Part shown: one piece after another, positions 29,779 through 37,807 of the stretch | Position numbering within the stretch: the stretch's first letter is position 1 | Layout of the letters: each line of letters starts with the position of its first letter | From: Thiobacillus sp. | GTDB lineage: Bacteria > Pseudomonadota > Gammaproteobacteria > Burkholderiales > Thiobacillaceae | Assembly: GCF_018780105.1 (NCBI RefSeq) | Contig: NZ_JADMKC010000002.1 | Location: 1-64,000 of the forward strand | Length of the DNA: 64,000 nucleotides | Reading direction: 5' to 3' | Position numbers and translations under genes: made by a program | Notes under the pieces: model-generated | Told to the model about the DNA's origin: nothing | Seen by the model: the letters and a program-made list of their open reading frames with translations, nothing else | Database searches by the model: none

Positions 29779-30497
29779 AGCGGTCTCCCTTCGCCTGTTT
29801 CTTCGTACGTCCTGCCGTCGCGGATATGGTAAATGCGCTTGAAAGTCGGAATGATTTTTTCGTCGTGGGTGACGACGATGATGGCGATGCGGAATGCCTG
29901 CGCCAGCTGGTTGAGGATTTTCACCACGGTGAGCGCGCGCACGCTGTCGAGCGCAGCGGTCGGTTCGTCGGCCAGGATGATGGGCGGCTTGTTGGCGAGC
30001 GCGCGGGCAATCGCCACGCGCTGCTGCTCGCCGCCGGAAAGCGCGGAAATACGCGCCTGTGCGCGGTGCTGCATGTCGAGCGCGGTAAGCATGTCGAGCG
30101 CGATCCTGCGGGCTTCGTCATTCGCCACCCCGGCCAGCATCGGCAGCAGCGCGACGTTGTCGGTGGTGTCGAGGAAGGGGATCAAATAGGCCGCCTGGAA
30201 CACGAAGCCGATGCGGTCGCGCCGCAGCGCGCGCAGGTCGCCGGTTTTCCAGCCGTTGTCGTAGATGACTTCGCCGCCGAGGGTGAACTTGCCGGCGCTG
30301 GGCTCGATCACCGCGCCCAGGCATTTCAGCAGGGTGGTCTTGCCGGAGCCGGACGGCCCGATCAGGCCGACCACTTCGCCTGGATAAACCGTCATGTCGA
30401 CGCCCTTCAGCGCATCGACCGCGGTGCTGCCGCTGCCATAGCGCTTGGTGATGCCTTCGATGAGGATCGCCGGTTTGCCCGAGTCCACGTCAGCCAC
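29775..30497 (-). CDS. ABC transporter ATP-binding protein (LolD/MacB/DevA type)
   Basis: A 240-residue ATPase with Walker A GPSGSGKTT, the Q-loop in GFVFQAAYLIPF, the signature LSGGEQQRVAIARAL, Walker B IILADEPTAALD and the switch His in VVTHDEK. It belongs to the class that pairs with FtsX-like permeases. It overlaps the permease gene by 8 nt upstream and the beta-CASP gene by 4 nt downstream. With the adaptor and permease it forms a DevBCA-like tripartite export unit; the cargo is unknown. Confidence 0.93.
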   Translation of the reverse strand: MADVDSGKPAILIEGITKRYGSGSTAVDALKGVDMTVYPGEVVGLIGPSGSGKTTLLKCLGAVIEPSAGKFTLGGEVIYDNGWKTGDLRALRRDRIGFVFQAAYLIPFLDTTDNVALLPMLAGVANDEARRIALDMLTALDMQHRAQARISALSGGEQQRVAIARALANKPPIILADEPTAALDSVRALTVVKILNQLAQAFRIAIIVVTHDEKIIPTFKRIYHIRDGRTYEETGEGRPL

Positions 30498-31683
30498 CGA
30501 TCGCCTCCGCCGGGTCGATTTTGAGTGCGGCGCGGATCGCCAGCAGCGAAGCCAGTGCGCACACGATCAAGGTCAGGATAAACGCGCGCCCGGCATCGCC
30601 GGTTTCCAGCAGCACGTATTTTGGGAACGCGGGCGCCCACAGCGTGGCGGCGAATTTGCCGACGAAAAACCCGATCACCCCCAGCCCGAGCGCCTCCTGC
30701 AGGATCATCGCGGCAATGGTGCGGTCGCGGGTGCCGATGAGTTTGAGCACGGCGATCTCCTTGATCTTGCCAAGCGTCATCGTATAGATGATGAAGGCGA
30801 CGATGGCCGCGCTCACCACTGCCAGGATGACCAGGAACAGGCCGATCTGTTTGGCGGCGGTGGCGATCAGCTTGGCCACCAGGATCTCTTCCATGTCATC
30901 GCGCGTGTAGGCCGTGAAACGCTGCCAGCGCGCAATGGTGTCGGCCAGCGCGCGCGCGTCAAAGCCCGGCTGCAGCCGCAGCAGCACGGCGTTGACCTTG
31001 TGGCTGGAGGTCTGGATCGCCTGCACCGCGTCGAGCACGCCAGACTGGCCGGGACGGTTGAGCGCCGGGTTGGCGGCGAGCCGCTGGCGGTCCTCGACGA
31101 TGGCATCGTTGTCTTTGAGGAACTGGGCGGCCTGCGCATCTTTCAGCGGAATGAACAGCATCGGATCGCCGCCCGACGACACCATGCGCCGGGTCAGTCC
31201 GATCACGGTGTAATCGTTGCGGCGGATGCGCACGATATCGCCGACCTGGAAGCCGGTTTTGACATCGGCCACCGCTTCGTAGTGGGCGCGGCTGATCGGC
31301 CGGCCTGCCATCAGGAATGCCGGGCCGCCCGGCTTGCCTTGCTCGTAGCCGGCCACCATCACGCGCTGCGATTGCCCGTGATGCGACACCTGCATGGTGA
31401 GGTAGGCGACGTTGCCGGCTTGCGCCACGCCCGCCAGCCCCAGCAGCGCGCGATACAGATCGTCCGGCACGCTCGACGGTTCGGCGAACGGGCCGAGGGT
31501 GTTTTGCTGCACCACCCAGATGTCGGCGTCGACTGCGCGCAGCAGCACCTTGGCGTCGTCGACCATGCCGCGATAGACCCCCGCCATCGTCAGCGTGACC
31601 CCGATCAGCAAGCCCAGGCCGAGCCCGGTCAGCAGGTAGCTTTTCAGGTGGTGGGCAATGTCGCGCCCGGCTAGATTAATCAT
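30490..31683 (-). CDS. FtsX-like ABC transporter permease (DevC/MacB type)
   Basis: A 397-residue permease with an N-terminal transmembrane helix (YLLTGLGLGLLIGVTLTMAGVY) and a periplasmic domain of about 220 residues. Three C-terminal helices follow (IGLFLVILAVVSAAIVAFIIYT, ALGLGVIGFFVGKFAA, AFILTLIVCALASLLAIRAAL). This four-helix topology with a large extracytoplasmic loop is typical of type VII (MacB/LolE/DevC) transporters, which push cargo within the periplasm by mechanotransmission. It overlaps the ATPase gene. Confidence 0.9.
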   Translation of the reverse strand: MINLAGRDIAHHLKSYLLTGLGLGLLIGVTLTMAGVYRGMVDDAKVLLRAVDADIWVVQQNTLGPFAEPSSVPDDLYRALLGLAGVAQAGNVAYLTMQVSHHGQSQRVMVAGYEQGKPGGPAFLMAGRPISRAHYEAVADVKTGFQVGDIVRIRRNDYTVIGLTRRMVSSGGDPMLFIPLKDAQAAQFLKDNDAIVEDRQRLAANPALNRPGQSGVLDAVQAIQTSSHKVNAVLLRLQPGFDARALADTIARWQRFTAYTRDDMEEILVAKLIATAAKQIGLFLVILAVVSAAIVAFIIYTMTLGKIKEIAVLKLIGTRDRTIAAMILQEALGLGVIGFFVGKFAATLWAPAFPKYVLLETGDAGRAFILTLIVCALASLLAIRAALKIDPAEAIGG

Positions 31684-31711
31684 GGCCTTGGTTGATCATT
31701 GCCCAGGTTGA

Positions 31712-32896
31712 TCATGGCTGGCCCAGCTGTTCTTCGCGCACCCGCATGTCGTCGTCGAGCTGCTTCGCGCTGTAGACGATGACTTTTTCACCGGCATCGA
31801 GGCCGGACACGATCTGGCTGCGTTCCGCGCTCTGCAGACCGATCCGCACCGGCCTGAAGCGGGCGCGTCCGTTCACCGCCTGCCACACGCCGGTCTGGCT
31901 GTTGACCCGGGCAAGCGCGGCGCGCGGCACGCTCAGCACCCCGCGTGCGCCGGGCTGGCGGATCGTCACCTCGGCCAGCTCGCCCAGATAGAGCTGCGCA
32001 GGCGCGGGATCGAACACCACGCTCACCAGCCGTTCTTCGGTCACCGCATCGCTTTGCAGCTCGATGCGTGCGACCTTGCCGGGCAGCGCCACGCCGGGCG
32101 CGGAACGCAACACGATATCCGCCGCCTGACCGACCGCAATGCCCCGCGCCCGCGCCTGGTCGACGCGCGCGCGCACCCACAGGGCGGCAGGATCAACCAG
32201 CCGCAGCACCGCCTGCCCGGCCACCACGGTGGTGCCCGGTTCGGCTTCGCGCGCGGTCACCACGCCGTCGATCGGGCTCAGCAACTTGAGGCTGTCGCGG
32301 ACCTGGTCGATGCCCTGCAGCTCGGCTTCGGCGCGGCCGATGTCGCGTTGCGCACCGGCCGCGCTGGCGCGCGCCGCCGCCAGCGCGGCATTTGCCGCAG
32401 CGGCCTCGTGATGGCGGCTGTCTGCCATTTCCTGGGCGATGAATTTTTGATTGACCAGCATCTGGTAACGCGCACTGTTTGCTTCGGCCAGGCGCGCGCG
32501 GCTCTCCGCCTCGGCCACTTGCGCCTGCGCCGCCAGCGCGGTCTGGCGTGCGCGCGCCACGGCGCTCGCCGCCGCCTCGCCGCGCTGACGCAAATCCACC
32601 GGGTCCATTTCGGCCAGCAACTGGCCGGCGCGTACCCGGTCGCCCTGATCCACCTGCACCCGCAACAACCGCCCCGCCTGGATCGGCCCCACTGCGTAGG
32701 CGTGCCGCGCTTCCACCGTGCCGATGCCGTACACGCCGGGATCGAGGTCTTCCTGTGTAACCGTGACGATCTCCACTCCAACCGGCGCCAGCGGCCCGCG
32801 CGTGGTCAACAGCCAGACGAAGGCGGCGATAAAAGCCAGCGCGCCGAGCGCGAGGGTGAGCGTGCGTGGGCTGATTTTCAGGGTGCCAGGCTTCAT
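31712..32896 (-). CDS. Periplasmic adaptor (membrane-fusion) subunit, HlyD/DevB type
   Basis: A 394-residue membrane-fusion protein. The N-terminal anchor helix is LTLALGALAFIAAFVWLLT. Next come the lipoyl half-motif GIGTVEARHAYAVGPIQAGRL and a long Ala-rich coiled coil of about 100 residues (ASAVARARQTALAAQAQVAEAES). The second half-motif is LLSPIDGVVTAREAEPGTTVVAGQ, followed by beta-barrel and membrane-proximal domains. It connects the inner-membrane ABC permease with an outer-membrane or periplasmic partner; no outer-membrane factor is in the operon. The ATG at 32896 follows the cytochrome stop by 5 nt. Confidence 0.92.
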   Translation of the reverse strand: MKPGTLKISPRTLTLALGALAFIAAFVWLLTTRGPLAPVGVEIVTVTQEDLDPGVYGIGTVEARHAYAVGPIQAGRLLRVQVDQGDRVRAGQLLAEMDPVDLRQRGEAAASAVARARQTALAAQAQVAEAESRARLAEANSARYQMLVNQKFIAQEMADSRHHEAAAANAALAAARASAAGAQRDIGRAEAELQGIDQVRDSLKLLSPIDGVVTAREAEPGTTVVAGQAVLRLVDPAALWVRARVDQARARGIAVGQAADIVLRSAPGVALPGKVARIELQSDAVTEERLVSVVFDPAPAQLYLGELAEVTIRQPGARGVLSVPRAALARVNSQTGVWQAVNGRARFRPVRIGLQSAERSQIVSGLDAGEKVIVYSAKQLDDDMRVREEQLGQP

Positions 32897-32901
32897 GTGG
32901 A

Positions 32902-33378
32902 TCAGTGAGTGTCGTTGGGTGCGGGCGTTTGGATCTGATAGGTCGTGTGGCAACTCACGCATTTTTTCAGCGTGTCAGACAGCTGGTTCAGGCTGTGGCT
33001 CACGTCCTTCAGGCTGTCGGCATCCAGCGCGATCTGGTCGAATTCGCGATGGACCGAAAACCCGAGTTGGCGGAATTCCTGCGGCAGCTTGGCGCGCAGC
33101 GCGGGCGGTACTTCGTGCACCATTTTTTGTCCCAGGCCGCGCGCGGCATCCGCGACGGCGGGCATGTCCGGCTTGGCCAGCGCGCCGGTCATTTTTTGCA
33201 CGCCGTCGAGAAACAGGCGCATTTCTTCCAGGATCATCGCGCGTTCGGTGGGCGTGAGTTCCAGCACAACACGCGTATCTACAGCGACGCCGTACGCGTG
33301 ATGGGTTTCCGCCGCGCTGGCACCATTAAAAACCAGGCACAGCAACGCGCCGCCAATGGATATGCCTGATTGCTTCAT
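32902..33378 (-). CDS. Cytochrome c'-like periplasmic protein
   Basis: A 158-residue exported protein with a signal peptide (MKQSGISIGGALLCLVFNGASA). It is all-helical, with a single c-type haem site near the C-terminus (KKCVSCHTTYQI). A C-terminal CxxCH in a four-helix protein is the cytochrome c'/c556 layout. Such proteins bind gases such as NO or transfer electrons. It is the first gene of the six-gene leftward operon and only 5 nt from the adaptor gene. The ATG at 33378 gives the signal peptide; an upstream in-frame ATG at 33408 does not. Confidence 0.82.
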   Translation of the reverse strand: MKQSGISIGGALLCLVFNGASAAETHHAYGVAVDTRVVLELTPTERAMILEEMRLFLDGVQKMTGALAKPDMPAVADAARGLGQKMVHEVPPALRAKLPQEFRQLGFSVHREFDQIALDADSLKDVSHSLNQLSDTLKKCVSCHTTYQIQTPAPNDTH

Positions 33379-33473
33379 GGTGCTTTTCCTTTTGTGATGG
33401 CGGGACAATTAACAGGTCGGGCTTGGCCTGCGACCCTCGATCCTAAAGGATCAAGTGCGTTTCCCAACAAACA

Positions 33474-33499
33474 AAAGGCGCCGCAAATGCGGCGCCTTT
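33474..33499 (-). terminator. Rho-independent terminator between small-protein gene and cytochrome operon
   Basis: A near-perfect 12-bp stem AAAGGCGCCGCA (33474-33485) and TGCGGCGCCTTT (33488-33499), ending in a T-rich flank on either strand. It lies 31 bp after the stop of the Gly-rich protein gene and about 95 bp before the cytochrome start, so it separates the two units. Confidence 0.85.
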
Positions 33500-33529
33500 C
33501 ATGCTTACGTATCAAATCCCAAGCGCGAG

Positions 33530-33886
33530 TCAACGACCGCCGCCGCCAGAGCCGCCGCCGCCCGGTCCCATGCCGCCCATCCCGCCACCGGGCCCCATGC
33601 CACCGCCCATGCCTTTCGCAGGAGGCTCATCCGGCAGGGTGACGCCTTGTTGCTTGGCACGTACCTGCATTTCCTTGTGGTGTTGCGCGCGGATTTGTTC
33701 GCGTTCCTCGTTGGTTTTGGCAGAACGCATCTTGGTCTGATGCGCAGTGCGTTCCTGCGGGGTCATCAGCTGGCTGCCGTAGATTTGTTCCTGCGCTTGT
33801 ACGGGCGGATCTGCGGCAAAGCCTGGATTGAAGGCAAACAGCAGGCTGCCCATCAGGGTCGAAATCAACAACGGTTTTTTGAACAT
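33530..33886 (-). CDS. Small exported protein with Gly/Met/Pro-rich tail
   Basis: A 118-residue predicted periplasmic protein. Its signal peptide MFKKPLLISTLMGSLLFAFNPGFA is followed by a charged helical part (QEQIYGSQLMTPQERTAHQTKMRSAKTNEEREQIRAQHHKEMQVRAKQQ). The LMTPQER pattern recalls small periplasmic stress proteins in a loose way. The tail is almost only Gly, Met and Pro, then Gly/Ser (about residues 92-118). A ribosome site AGGAG precedes the ATG. It is the last of four leftward exported small proteins beside a two-component system. Function unknown; metal or surface interaction is a guess from composition. Confidence 0.75.
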   Translation of the reverse strand: MFKKPLLISTLMGSLLFAFNPGFAADPPVQAQEQIYGSQLMTPQERTAHQTKMRSAKTNEEREQIRAQHHKEMQVRAKQQGVTLPDEPPAKGMGGGMGPGGGMGGMGPGGGGSGGGGR

Positions 33887-33997
33887 TTTCGTGCTCCTTA
33901 ACCAATGGGATTGTCAGAAATGATCCGCGCTGCCGCAATCCCATCGGCGAACGCTAATGAGCTCAATAATAGACTTTTCTCGTTGTGGAAATCAGCG

Positions 33998-34627
33998 CTA
34001 CTGACTGCATTGCTCCATTGGGTTGTGCAGAACGGTATCGACTTCGTCCTGTGTGATGACCAGCGCCGTATAGGGCTGGCTGGTCAGGGATTCGAGGTTG
34101 CGGGCGAAAGCACGCAGGTGATTGCGTGAGCCGCACAGCAGATTTTCATAGGTGGCGTCGATATCCGCGTTGTCGCTACGATCGATTGCGCCCGCCAGAT
34201 CGCGCATGTCGGTCTCTTCGATGATACCGCCGACTTGCAGTGCATCCAGTGCGCTGAGACGGCCTTTTTCCATCAGCGTGTCGTAGAGCGACTGCAGGTC
34301 CGGATTGGTGAATTCGCCGATCGCCTTCCCGCCAGCCGGGTCGGGCAGGCGGTAAGTGCGCAGCAGCTTGAGCACGGCGTCCATGTGGCTTTGCTCGGAA
34401 CTGGCAATGTTGCTGAATACCGCCAGCCCCCAGGTTTCGTATAGCGTCAGGTAAACATCGCGCGCCAGCTTTTCTTCCTCGCGCATGAAGAGCAGGTCGG
34501 ATTTTTCAACTTGGGAGAGACTCGATAGCGCGGTGCTGGCAGTGCTCGAATGGCTGGCGGCATAAACCGGCGTGCTGATGGCCACGGCCCAGGCCAGCGC
34601 GAATGCAGAGACCGATTTCTTGAACAT
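33998..34627 (-). CDS. DUF2202 exported protein (ferritin-like helical fold)
   Basis: A 209-residue exported protein with a signal peptide (MFKKSVSAFALAWAVAISTPVYA). Its body matches DUF2202: LLFMREEEKLARDVYLTLYETWGLAVFSNIASSEQSHMDAVLKLLRTY. This has the paired-Glu/His pattern (EEEKLARD...EQSHMDAV) of ferritin-like diiron bundles. Metal binding is therefore plausible but unproven. The ATG at 34627 is chosen for the signal peptide and nearby GGTTAAACATG context. It lies between two low-complexity exported proteins, 53 nt downstream of one of them. Confidence 0.85.
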   Translation of the reverse strand: MFKKSVSAFALAWAVAISTPVYAASHSSTASTALSSLSQVEKSDLLFMREEEKLARDVYLTLYETWGLAVFSNIASSEQSHMDAVLKLLRTYRLPDPAGGKAIGEFTNPDLQSLYDTLMEKGRLSALDALQVGGIIEETDMRDLAGAIDRSDNADIDATYENLLCGSRNHLRAFARNLESLTSQPYTALVITQDEVDTVLHNPMEQCSQ

Positions 34628-34680
34628 GTTTAACCTTCCATCAGGATAAAAAACAGAGTGCTTGAAAGCCCAGTGATGGT

Positions 34681-34992
34681 TCAACGTCCACGATCATCAC
34701 GCTCGATGCGCTCCGGCCGTTCAATACGTTCGGGGCGCTCAAGACGTTCCACGCGATCGACCCGCTCGCTTCGAGCCCCCGCAGCATCGATCCCATGGCG
34801 GGCCTCGTAGCCGACGCCGTAGCGGCTCCCGCTGCCCTTCACCTTGGTGTTTCCGCGCAGCTGCGGTTTGGCAGCGGGCGCAGACACGACCGGACCTTTG
34901 CCCGGCGCGGGTGGTTCCTTGGGCGCAGCCTGAACCGCTGTGACGAACAGCAGGGAAGCCAACAAGAAAGAGGGTCTGGACTGGAGCCACAT
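34681..34992 (-). CDS. Small exported protein with charged Arg/Glu repeat tail
   Basis: A 103-residue protein with a signal peptide (SRPSFLLASLLFVTAVQA), a Pro/Ala-rich segment and a C-terminal charged repeat of RVERLERPERIERPERIE type ending RDDRGR. The tail has an irregular 5-6-residue periodicity of Arg-Ile/Leu-Glu-Arg-Pro. No family was recognised. The ATG at 34992 gives a normal signal peptide. The 15-bp motif shared with the two-component system promoter lies 66 bp upstream of this start, suggesting common control. Likely co-transcribed with the DUF2202 gene. Confidence 0.65.
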   Translation of the reverse strand: MWLQSRPSFLLASLLFVTAVQAAPKEPPAPGKGPVVSAPAAKPQLRGNTKVKGSGSRYGVGYEARHGIDAAGARSERVDRVERLERPERIERPERIERDDRGR

Positions 34993-35051
34993 GGCGTTTC
35001 GATCCGTTGCAATAGTTAAAGTATCCGGCACAGGTGCTTCCTGATGTTTTC

Positions 35052-35072
35052 GCAGGTGTTACAGGTTGTTTC
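35052..35072. promoter_or_regulatory. Operator-like motif, copy 1
   Basis: GTTACAGGTTGTTTC at 35058-35072 is identical to the copy at 35665-35679. It is preceded by GCAGGTG, giving an imperfect direct repeat. It is 66 bp upstream of the 103-residue exported protein gene. Direct repeats of about 10 bp are the usual site type of OmpR-family regulators. Confidence 0.6.
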
Positions 35073-35128
35073 ACGATCAGATAGCCGTGGCCGGCAGGCA
35101 TGCCCACCGGCCACGCTGGATACCAGGC

Positions 35129-35542
35129 TTATTGCGCGGCCATCATGCCGTCGGCTTGCACGGTTTGCCGGGTCTGATACTGCTCCTGGTTCATCGCGCG
35201 GCGTTGTGCCATGTCTTGCTGCATGTCCGGCGTGCGGCTCTGCGACTGCGTGCGTGTTTGGGTCTGGGTCTGCTCACGTGTCCGGGTGCGCTCGCGCGTC
35301 ATCTCGCCGCTGCCCTGGCCGCGTTGCTGTTGATACATGCCCTGGCCGCTGTGCTGGCTCAGGCCTTGGCCGCCTATGCCGCCCATCTGGGCCGAGCCTT
35401 GGCTGTGCATTTGTCCCATGCCACCGCCCTGGCCCCCACCCATGCCGCCGCCTTTACCGCCGGCTTGAGCATCAACTGTCGCGCCAAGTGCGATGAGGGC
35501 GGCAAAAACGGCTATCGTGGATTTTGATTTGGATTGCGTCAT
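35129..35542 (-). CDS. Small exported Gly/Gln/Met-rich low-complexity protein
   Basis: A 137-residue protein with a signal peptide (STIAVFAALIALGATVDAQA). A Gly/Met/Gln-rich stretch follows (about residues 28-75), then a Thr/Arg/Gln repeat (TRERTRTREQTQTQTRTQ) and a polar tail with many Gln and Met. No family recognised. It is the nearest gene to the divergent response regulator, and the shared intergenic region holds the second copy of the 15-bp motif. The composition is typical of disordered, possibly surface-associated proteins. Confidence 0.65.
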   Translation of the reverse strand: MTQSKSKSTIAVFAALIALGATVDAQAGGKGGGMGGGQGGGMGQMHSQGSAQMGGIGGQGLSQHSGQGMYQQQRGQGSGEMTRERTRTREQTQTQTRTQSQSRTPDMQQDMAQRRAMNQEQYQTRQTVQADGMMAAQ

Positions 35543-35656
35543 GATTCTGTTCCTTAGCTTGTGAATGGATGAGTGGTAATGACCACCAAGGATTCGTTTC
35601 CGCTGGCAGTGGACGCAGTATCCCGGGCAGGGGTTTCCGGGTTCTTTCGCATACGC

Positions 35657-35679
35657 TACAGCTTGTTACAGGTTGTTTC
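35657..35679. promoter_or_regulatory. Operator-like motif, copy 2, in the divergent promoter region
   Basis: The second copy of GTTACAGGTTGTTTC is at 35665-35679. With the preceding bases it reads TACAGCTTGTTACA (35657-35670). That is close to the E. coli RstA box TACATNTNGTTACA, with one defined-position mismatch. On the minus strand it is a 10-bp tandem repeat, ACAACCTGTA then ACAAGCTGTA. It sits 78 bp before the response regulator start and about 115 bp before the exported protein start. Confidence 0.65.
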
Positions 35680-35756
35680 GCGGCGGTCAGTCGCAGAATG
35701 CTTGCCGGTAAGATGGCGTCATGCTGCCGTATCCCGGCGCAGTGGAGTGGAGGCAC

Positions 35757-36479
35757 ATGAGCGAAAACGCGACGCAACGGATACTGATGGTGGACGACGA
35801 TGCTGAACTGCGCGAGTTGGTGACGTCTTATCTCGGCAGCAGCGGTTATCAGGTGGAGGGCGTGGGCGACGGCGTTGCATTTCGGGCCAGCATGGCGGCG
35901 CACGTGCCCGATCTGGTGGTGCTCGATCTGATGTTGCCGGGCGAGGATGGCCTGAGCCTGCTCAAATGGCTGCGTGCCGATGGCGGGCCGCCGGTCATCA
36001 TCGTGTCCGCGCGCGGTGAAGAGGTGGATCGGGTGGTGGGGCTGGAAGTGGGCGCCGACGACTATCTGGCCAAGCCCTTCGGTCCGCGTGAACTGCTTGC
36101 CCGCGTGCGCGCCGTGCTGCGGCGCGGCAGCGGCAGAGCCGAAGCCAAAGAGGCCGACACCGACGCGCTCGCCTTCGGTCCGTTTCGTCTGGACCTTGCC
36201 AGCCATGTCCTGACGCGCGATGGCAGCGAAATAAGCCTGACTTCGGGTGAGTTCACCCTGCTGCGAATTTTCCTCGAACACCCCAACCAGGTGCTGACGC
36301 GCGACCATCTCATCACCCTGGTCAAGGGTTACGAACGCGCGCCGTTCGATCGCAGCGTCGACGTGCGGGTGACGCGCCTGCGCCGCAAGATCGAGCCCAA
36401 TCCCGAGGCGCCGGTCTACCTGCGCACCATCTGGGGCGAGGGCTATCTGTTCTCGCCGCGCGGCGAGGTCGCGGCGTGA
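35757..36479 (+). CDS. OmpR-family response regulator
   Basis: A 240-residue two-component regulator. The receiver domain has the acidic pocket DDD (13-15), phospho-acceptor Asp57 in VVLDLMLPG, the conserved Ser in IIVSARG and Lys in KPFGPREL. The winged-helix DNA-binding domain (about 140-235) has LTSGEFTLLRIFLEHPNQVLTRDHL and DRSVDVRVTRLRRKIE. The ATG at 35757 is preferred over one at 35721 because it has GGAGG just upstream and begins at the receiver domain. It overlaps the kinase gene by 4 nt. A candidate binding motif lies in its own upstream region and before an exported small protein gene. Confidence 0.92.
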   Translation: MSENATQRILMVDDDAELRELVTSYLGSSGYQVEGVGDGVAFRASMAAHVPDLVVLDLMLPGEDGLSLLKWLRADGGPPVIIVSARGEEVDRVVGLEVGADDYLAKPFGPRELLARVRAVLRRGSGRAEAKEADTDALAFGPFRLDLASHVLTRDGSEISLTSGEFTLLRIFLEHPNQVLTRDHLITLVKGYERAPFDRSVDVRVTRLRRKIEPNPEAPVYLRTIWGEGYLFSPRGEVAA

Positions 36480-37798
36480 CGCGGTTCGGCGAGAAACTGC
36501 GCAGCTCGCTGTTTCGCCGCACCGCGCTGACCGTCGCGGCGGGCCTGATCGTGTTTCAGCTCGCCTCGGGCACGGCGATCTTCTTCAATATCCTGCTGCC
36601 GCTGGCACATCGATCTGCCGACGATCTGGCCGCCCTGCTGGTGCTGTCCGCGCGCACCTGGGTGGAACTGCCCGCTGCCACACGCCCGGATTTCGAAGCG
36701 GAGCTTAAATTGAGCCATGGCCTGGATCTGACCGAGGCCCCCGTGTCTGCCGGCGACGAGGCTGGGCATCACCCCTATCTCAATTTCCTGCGGGCGGCAC
36801 TCGCTGTCCGACTTGATTCCGCATCCACGCTTCGCGTGTCAGAAACAGCGGATGGGGTTTTCCATGCGGATATCCCGATGGCAAACCGGGTGCTGCGTTT
36901 CAGCTTTTCCCGGGACTTGCTGCCGCAGCGCCCCGCTTACGCGCTGGCCTGGAGTTTTGCCGCCGGCCTGCTGGTGACCCTGGTGCTGGCCTGGCTGCTC
37001 GCGCGGCGGATCACCGCGCCGGTCGCGCGGCTGGCGGAAGCCGCCCGCCAGATCGGCAGCGGTGAGCGCCCGCCGCGGCTGCCGGAGTCGGGCGAACGCG
37101 AGCTGGCCGGGCTGGCGCAGATTTTCAACCAGACGGCCAGCCAGCTCGCGGCGCGTCGCGAGAATCAGAGCACCCTGCTGGCCGGCGTGTCGCACGACCT
37201 GCGCAGCCCGCTCGGCCGCATCAAGATGGCGCTGGGCATGCTCGACGACGCTTGCGCCTCGCCCCTGATCGCGCGGATGGAACGCGACGTCGCGGAAATG
37301 GAAGCCCTCATCGGCGCGCAACTGGAGCTCGCCCGCGCCGAGGAGCGCGAGGTGGCGCAAGCCACCGACATCGACACCTTGCTGGCCGAGCTGATCGAGG
37401 CGGCGGAAGCACAGTCGCCCGGACACACCCGGCTGCGTGCCGATCCGCCAGCGTGCCATGCCGAGATCGCCGCGCTGGCGCTCAAGCGTATCCTCGCCAA
37501 CCTGCTGGACAACGCGCTGCGCTATGCCGGTCCCGGGCGGCTGGAACTGGTGCGGCGGCGCTATTCGTGGGGGCTGCTGATCGGCGTGCGCGACCGCGGC
37601 CCCGGTATCCCCGCCGCGCAGCGCGAAGCGGTGTTCCGTCCCTTCTTCCGCCTCGACCCCTCGCGCAACCGCGCCACCGGCGGCAGCGGCCTGGGTCTGG
37701 CCATCGCGCGCCAGCTCGCCACCACGCAAGGCTGGAACATCGCCGTCAAGTCGCGCGTCGGCGGCGGCGCCAGCGTCTGGCTGGCGATTCCGCTGTAA
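36476..37798 (+). CDS. EnvZ/RstB-like sensor histidine kinase
   Basis: A 440-residue membrane kinase. Helix 1 (LTVAAGLIVFQLASGTAIFF) and helix 2 (ALAWSFAAGLLVTLVLAWLLA) flank a periplasmic domain of about 115 residues. Then come a HAMP domain (RRITAPVARLAEAARQIGSGE) and the dimerisation/phospho-acceptor segment VSHDLRSPLGRIKMAL with His240. The ATPase domain has ILANLLDNALRYA, RDRGPGIP and GGSGLGLAIARQ. It starts in an ATGA overlap with the response regulator. The signal is unknown; the divergent exported-protein genes suggest an envelope stimulus. Confidence 0.93.
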   Translation: MTRFGEKLRSSLFRRTALTVAAGLIVFQLASGTAIFFNILLPLAHRSADDLAALLVLSARTWVELPAATRPDFEAELKLSHGLDLTEAPVSAGDEAGHHPYLNFLRAALAVRLDSASTLRVSETADGVFHADIPMANRVLRFSFSRDLLPQRPAYALAWSFAAGLLVTLVLAWLLARRITAPVARLAEAARQIGSGERPPRLPESGERELAGLAQIFNQTASQLAARRENQSTLLAGVSHDLRSPLGRIKMALGMLDDACASPLIARMERDVAEMEALIGAQLELARAEEREVAQATDIDTLLAELIEAAEAQSPGHTRLRADPPACHAEIAALALKRILANLLDNALRYAGPGRLELVRRRYSWGLLIGVRDRGPGIPAAQREAVFRPFFRLDPSRNRATGGSGLGLAIARQLATTQGWNIAVKSRVGGGASVWLAIPL

Positions 37799-37807
37799 GC
37801 GCGGGCG

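Noticed and set aside
28147..29832. 561-codon plus-strand frame opposite the beta-CASP gene
   Set aside because: Antisense shadow; the minus-strand protein has all MBL and beta-CASP motifs.
33905..33944. ATGGGATTG...CAATCCCAT inverted repeat as a terminator
   Set aside because: The 22-nt loop and lack of a T-run make it a poor terminator; at most a weak structure between two small-protein genes.
35129..35542. Gly/Gln-rich protein as a CRISPR- or repeat-derived artefact
   Set aside because: The repeats are at the amino-acid level, not exact DNA repeats, and a clean signal peptide supports a real exported protein.
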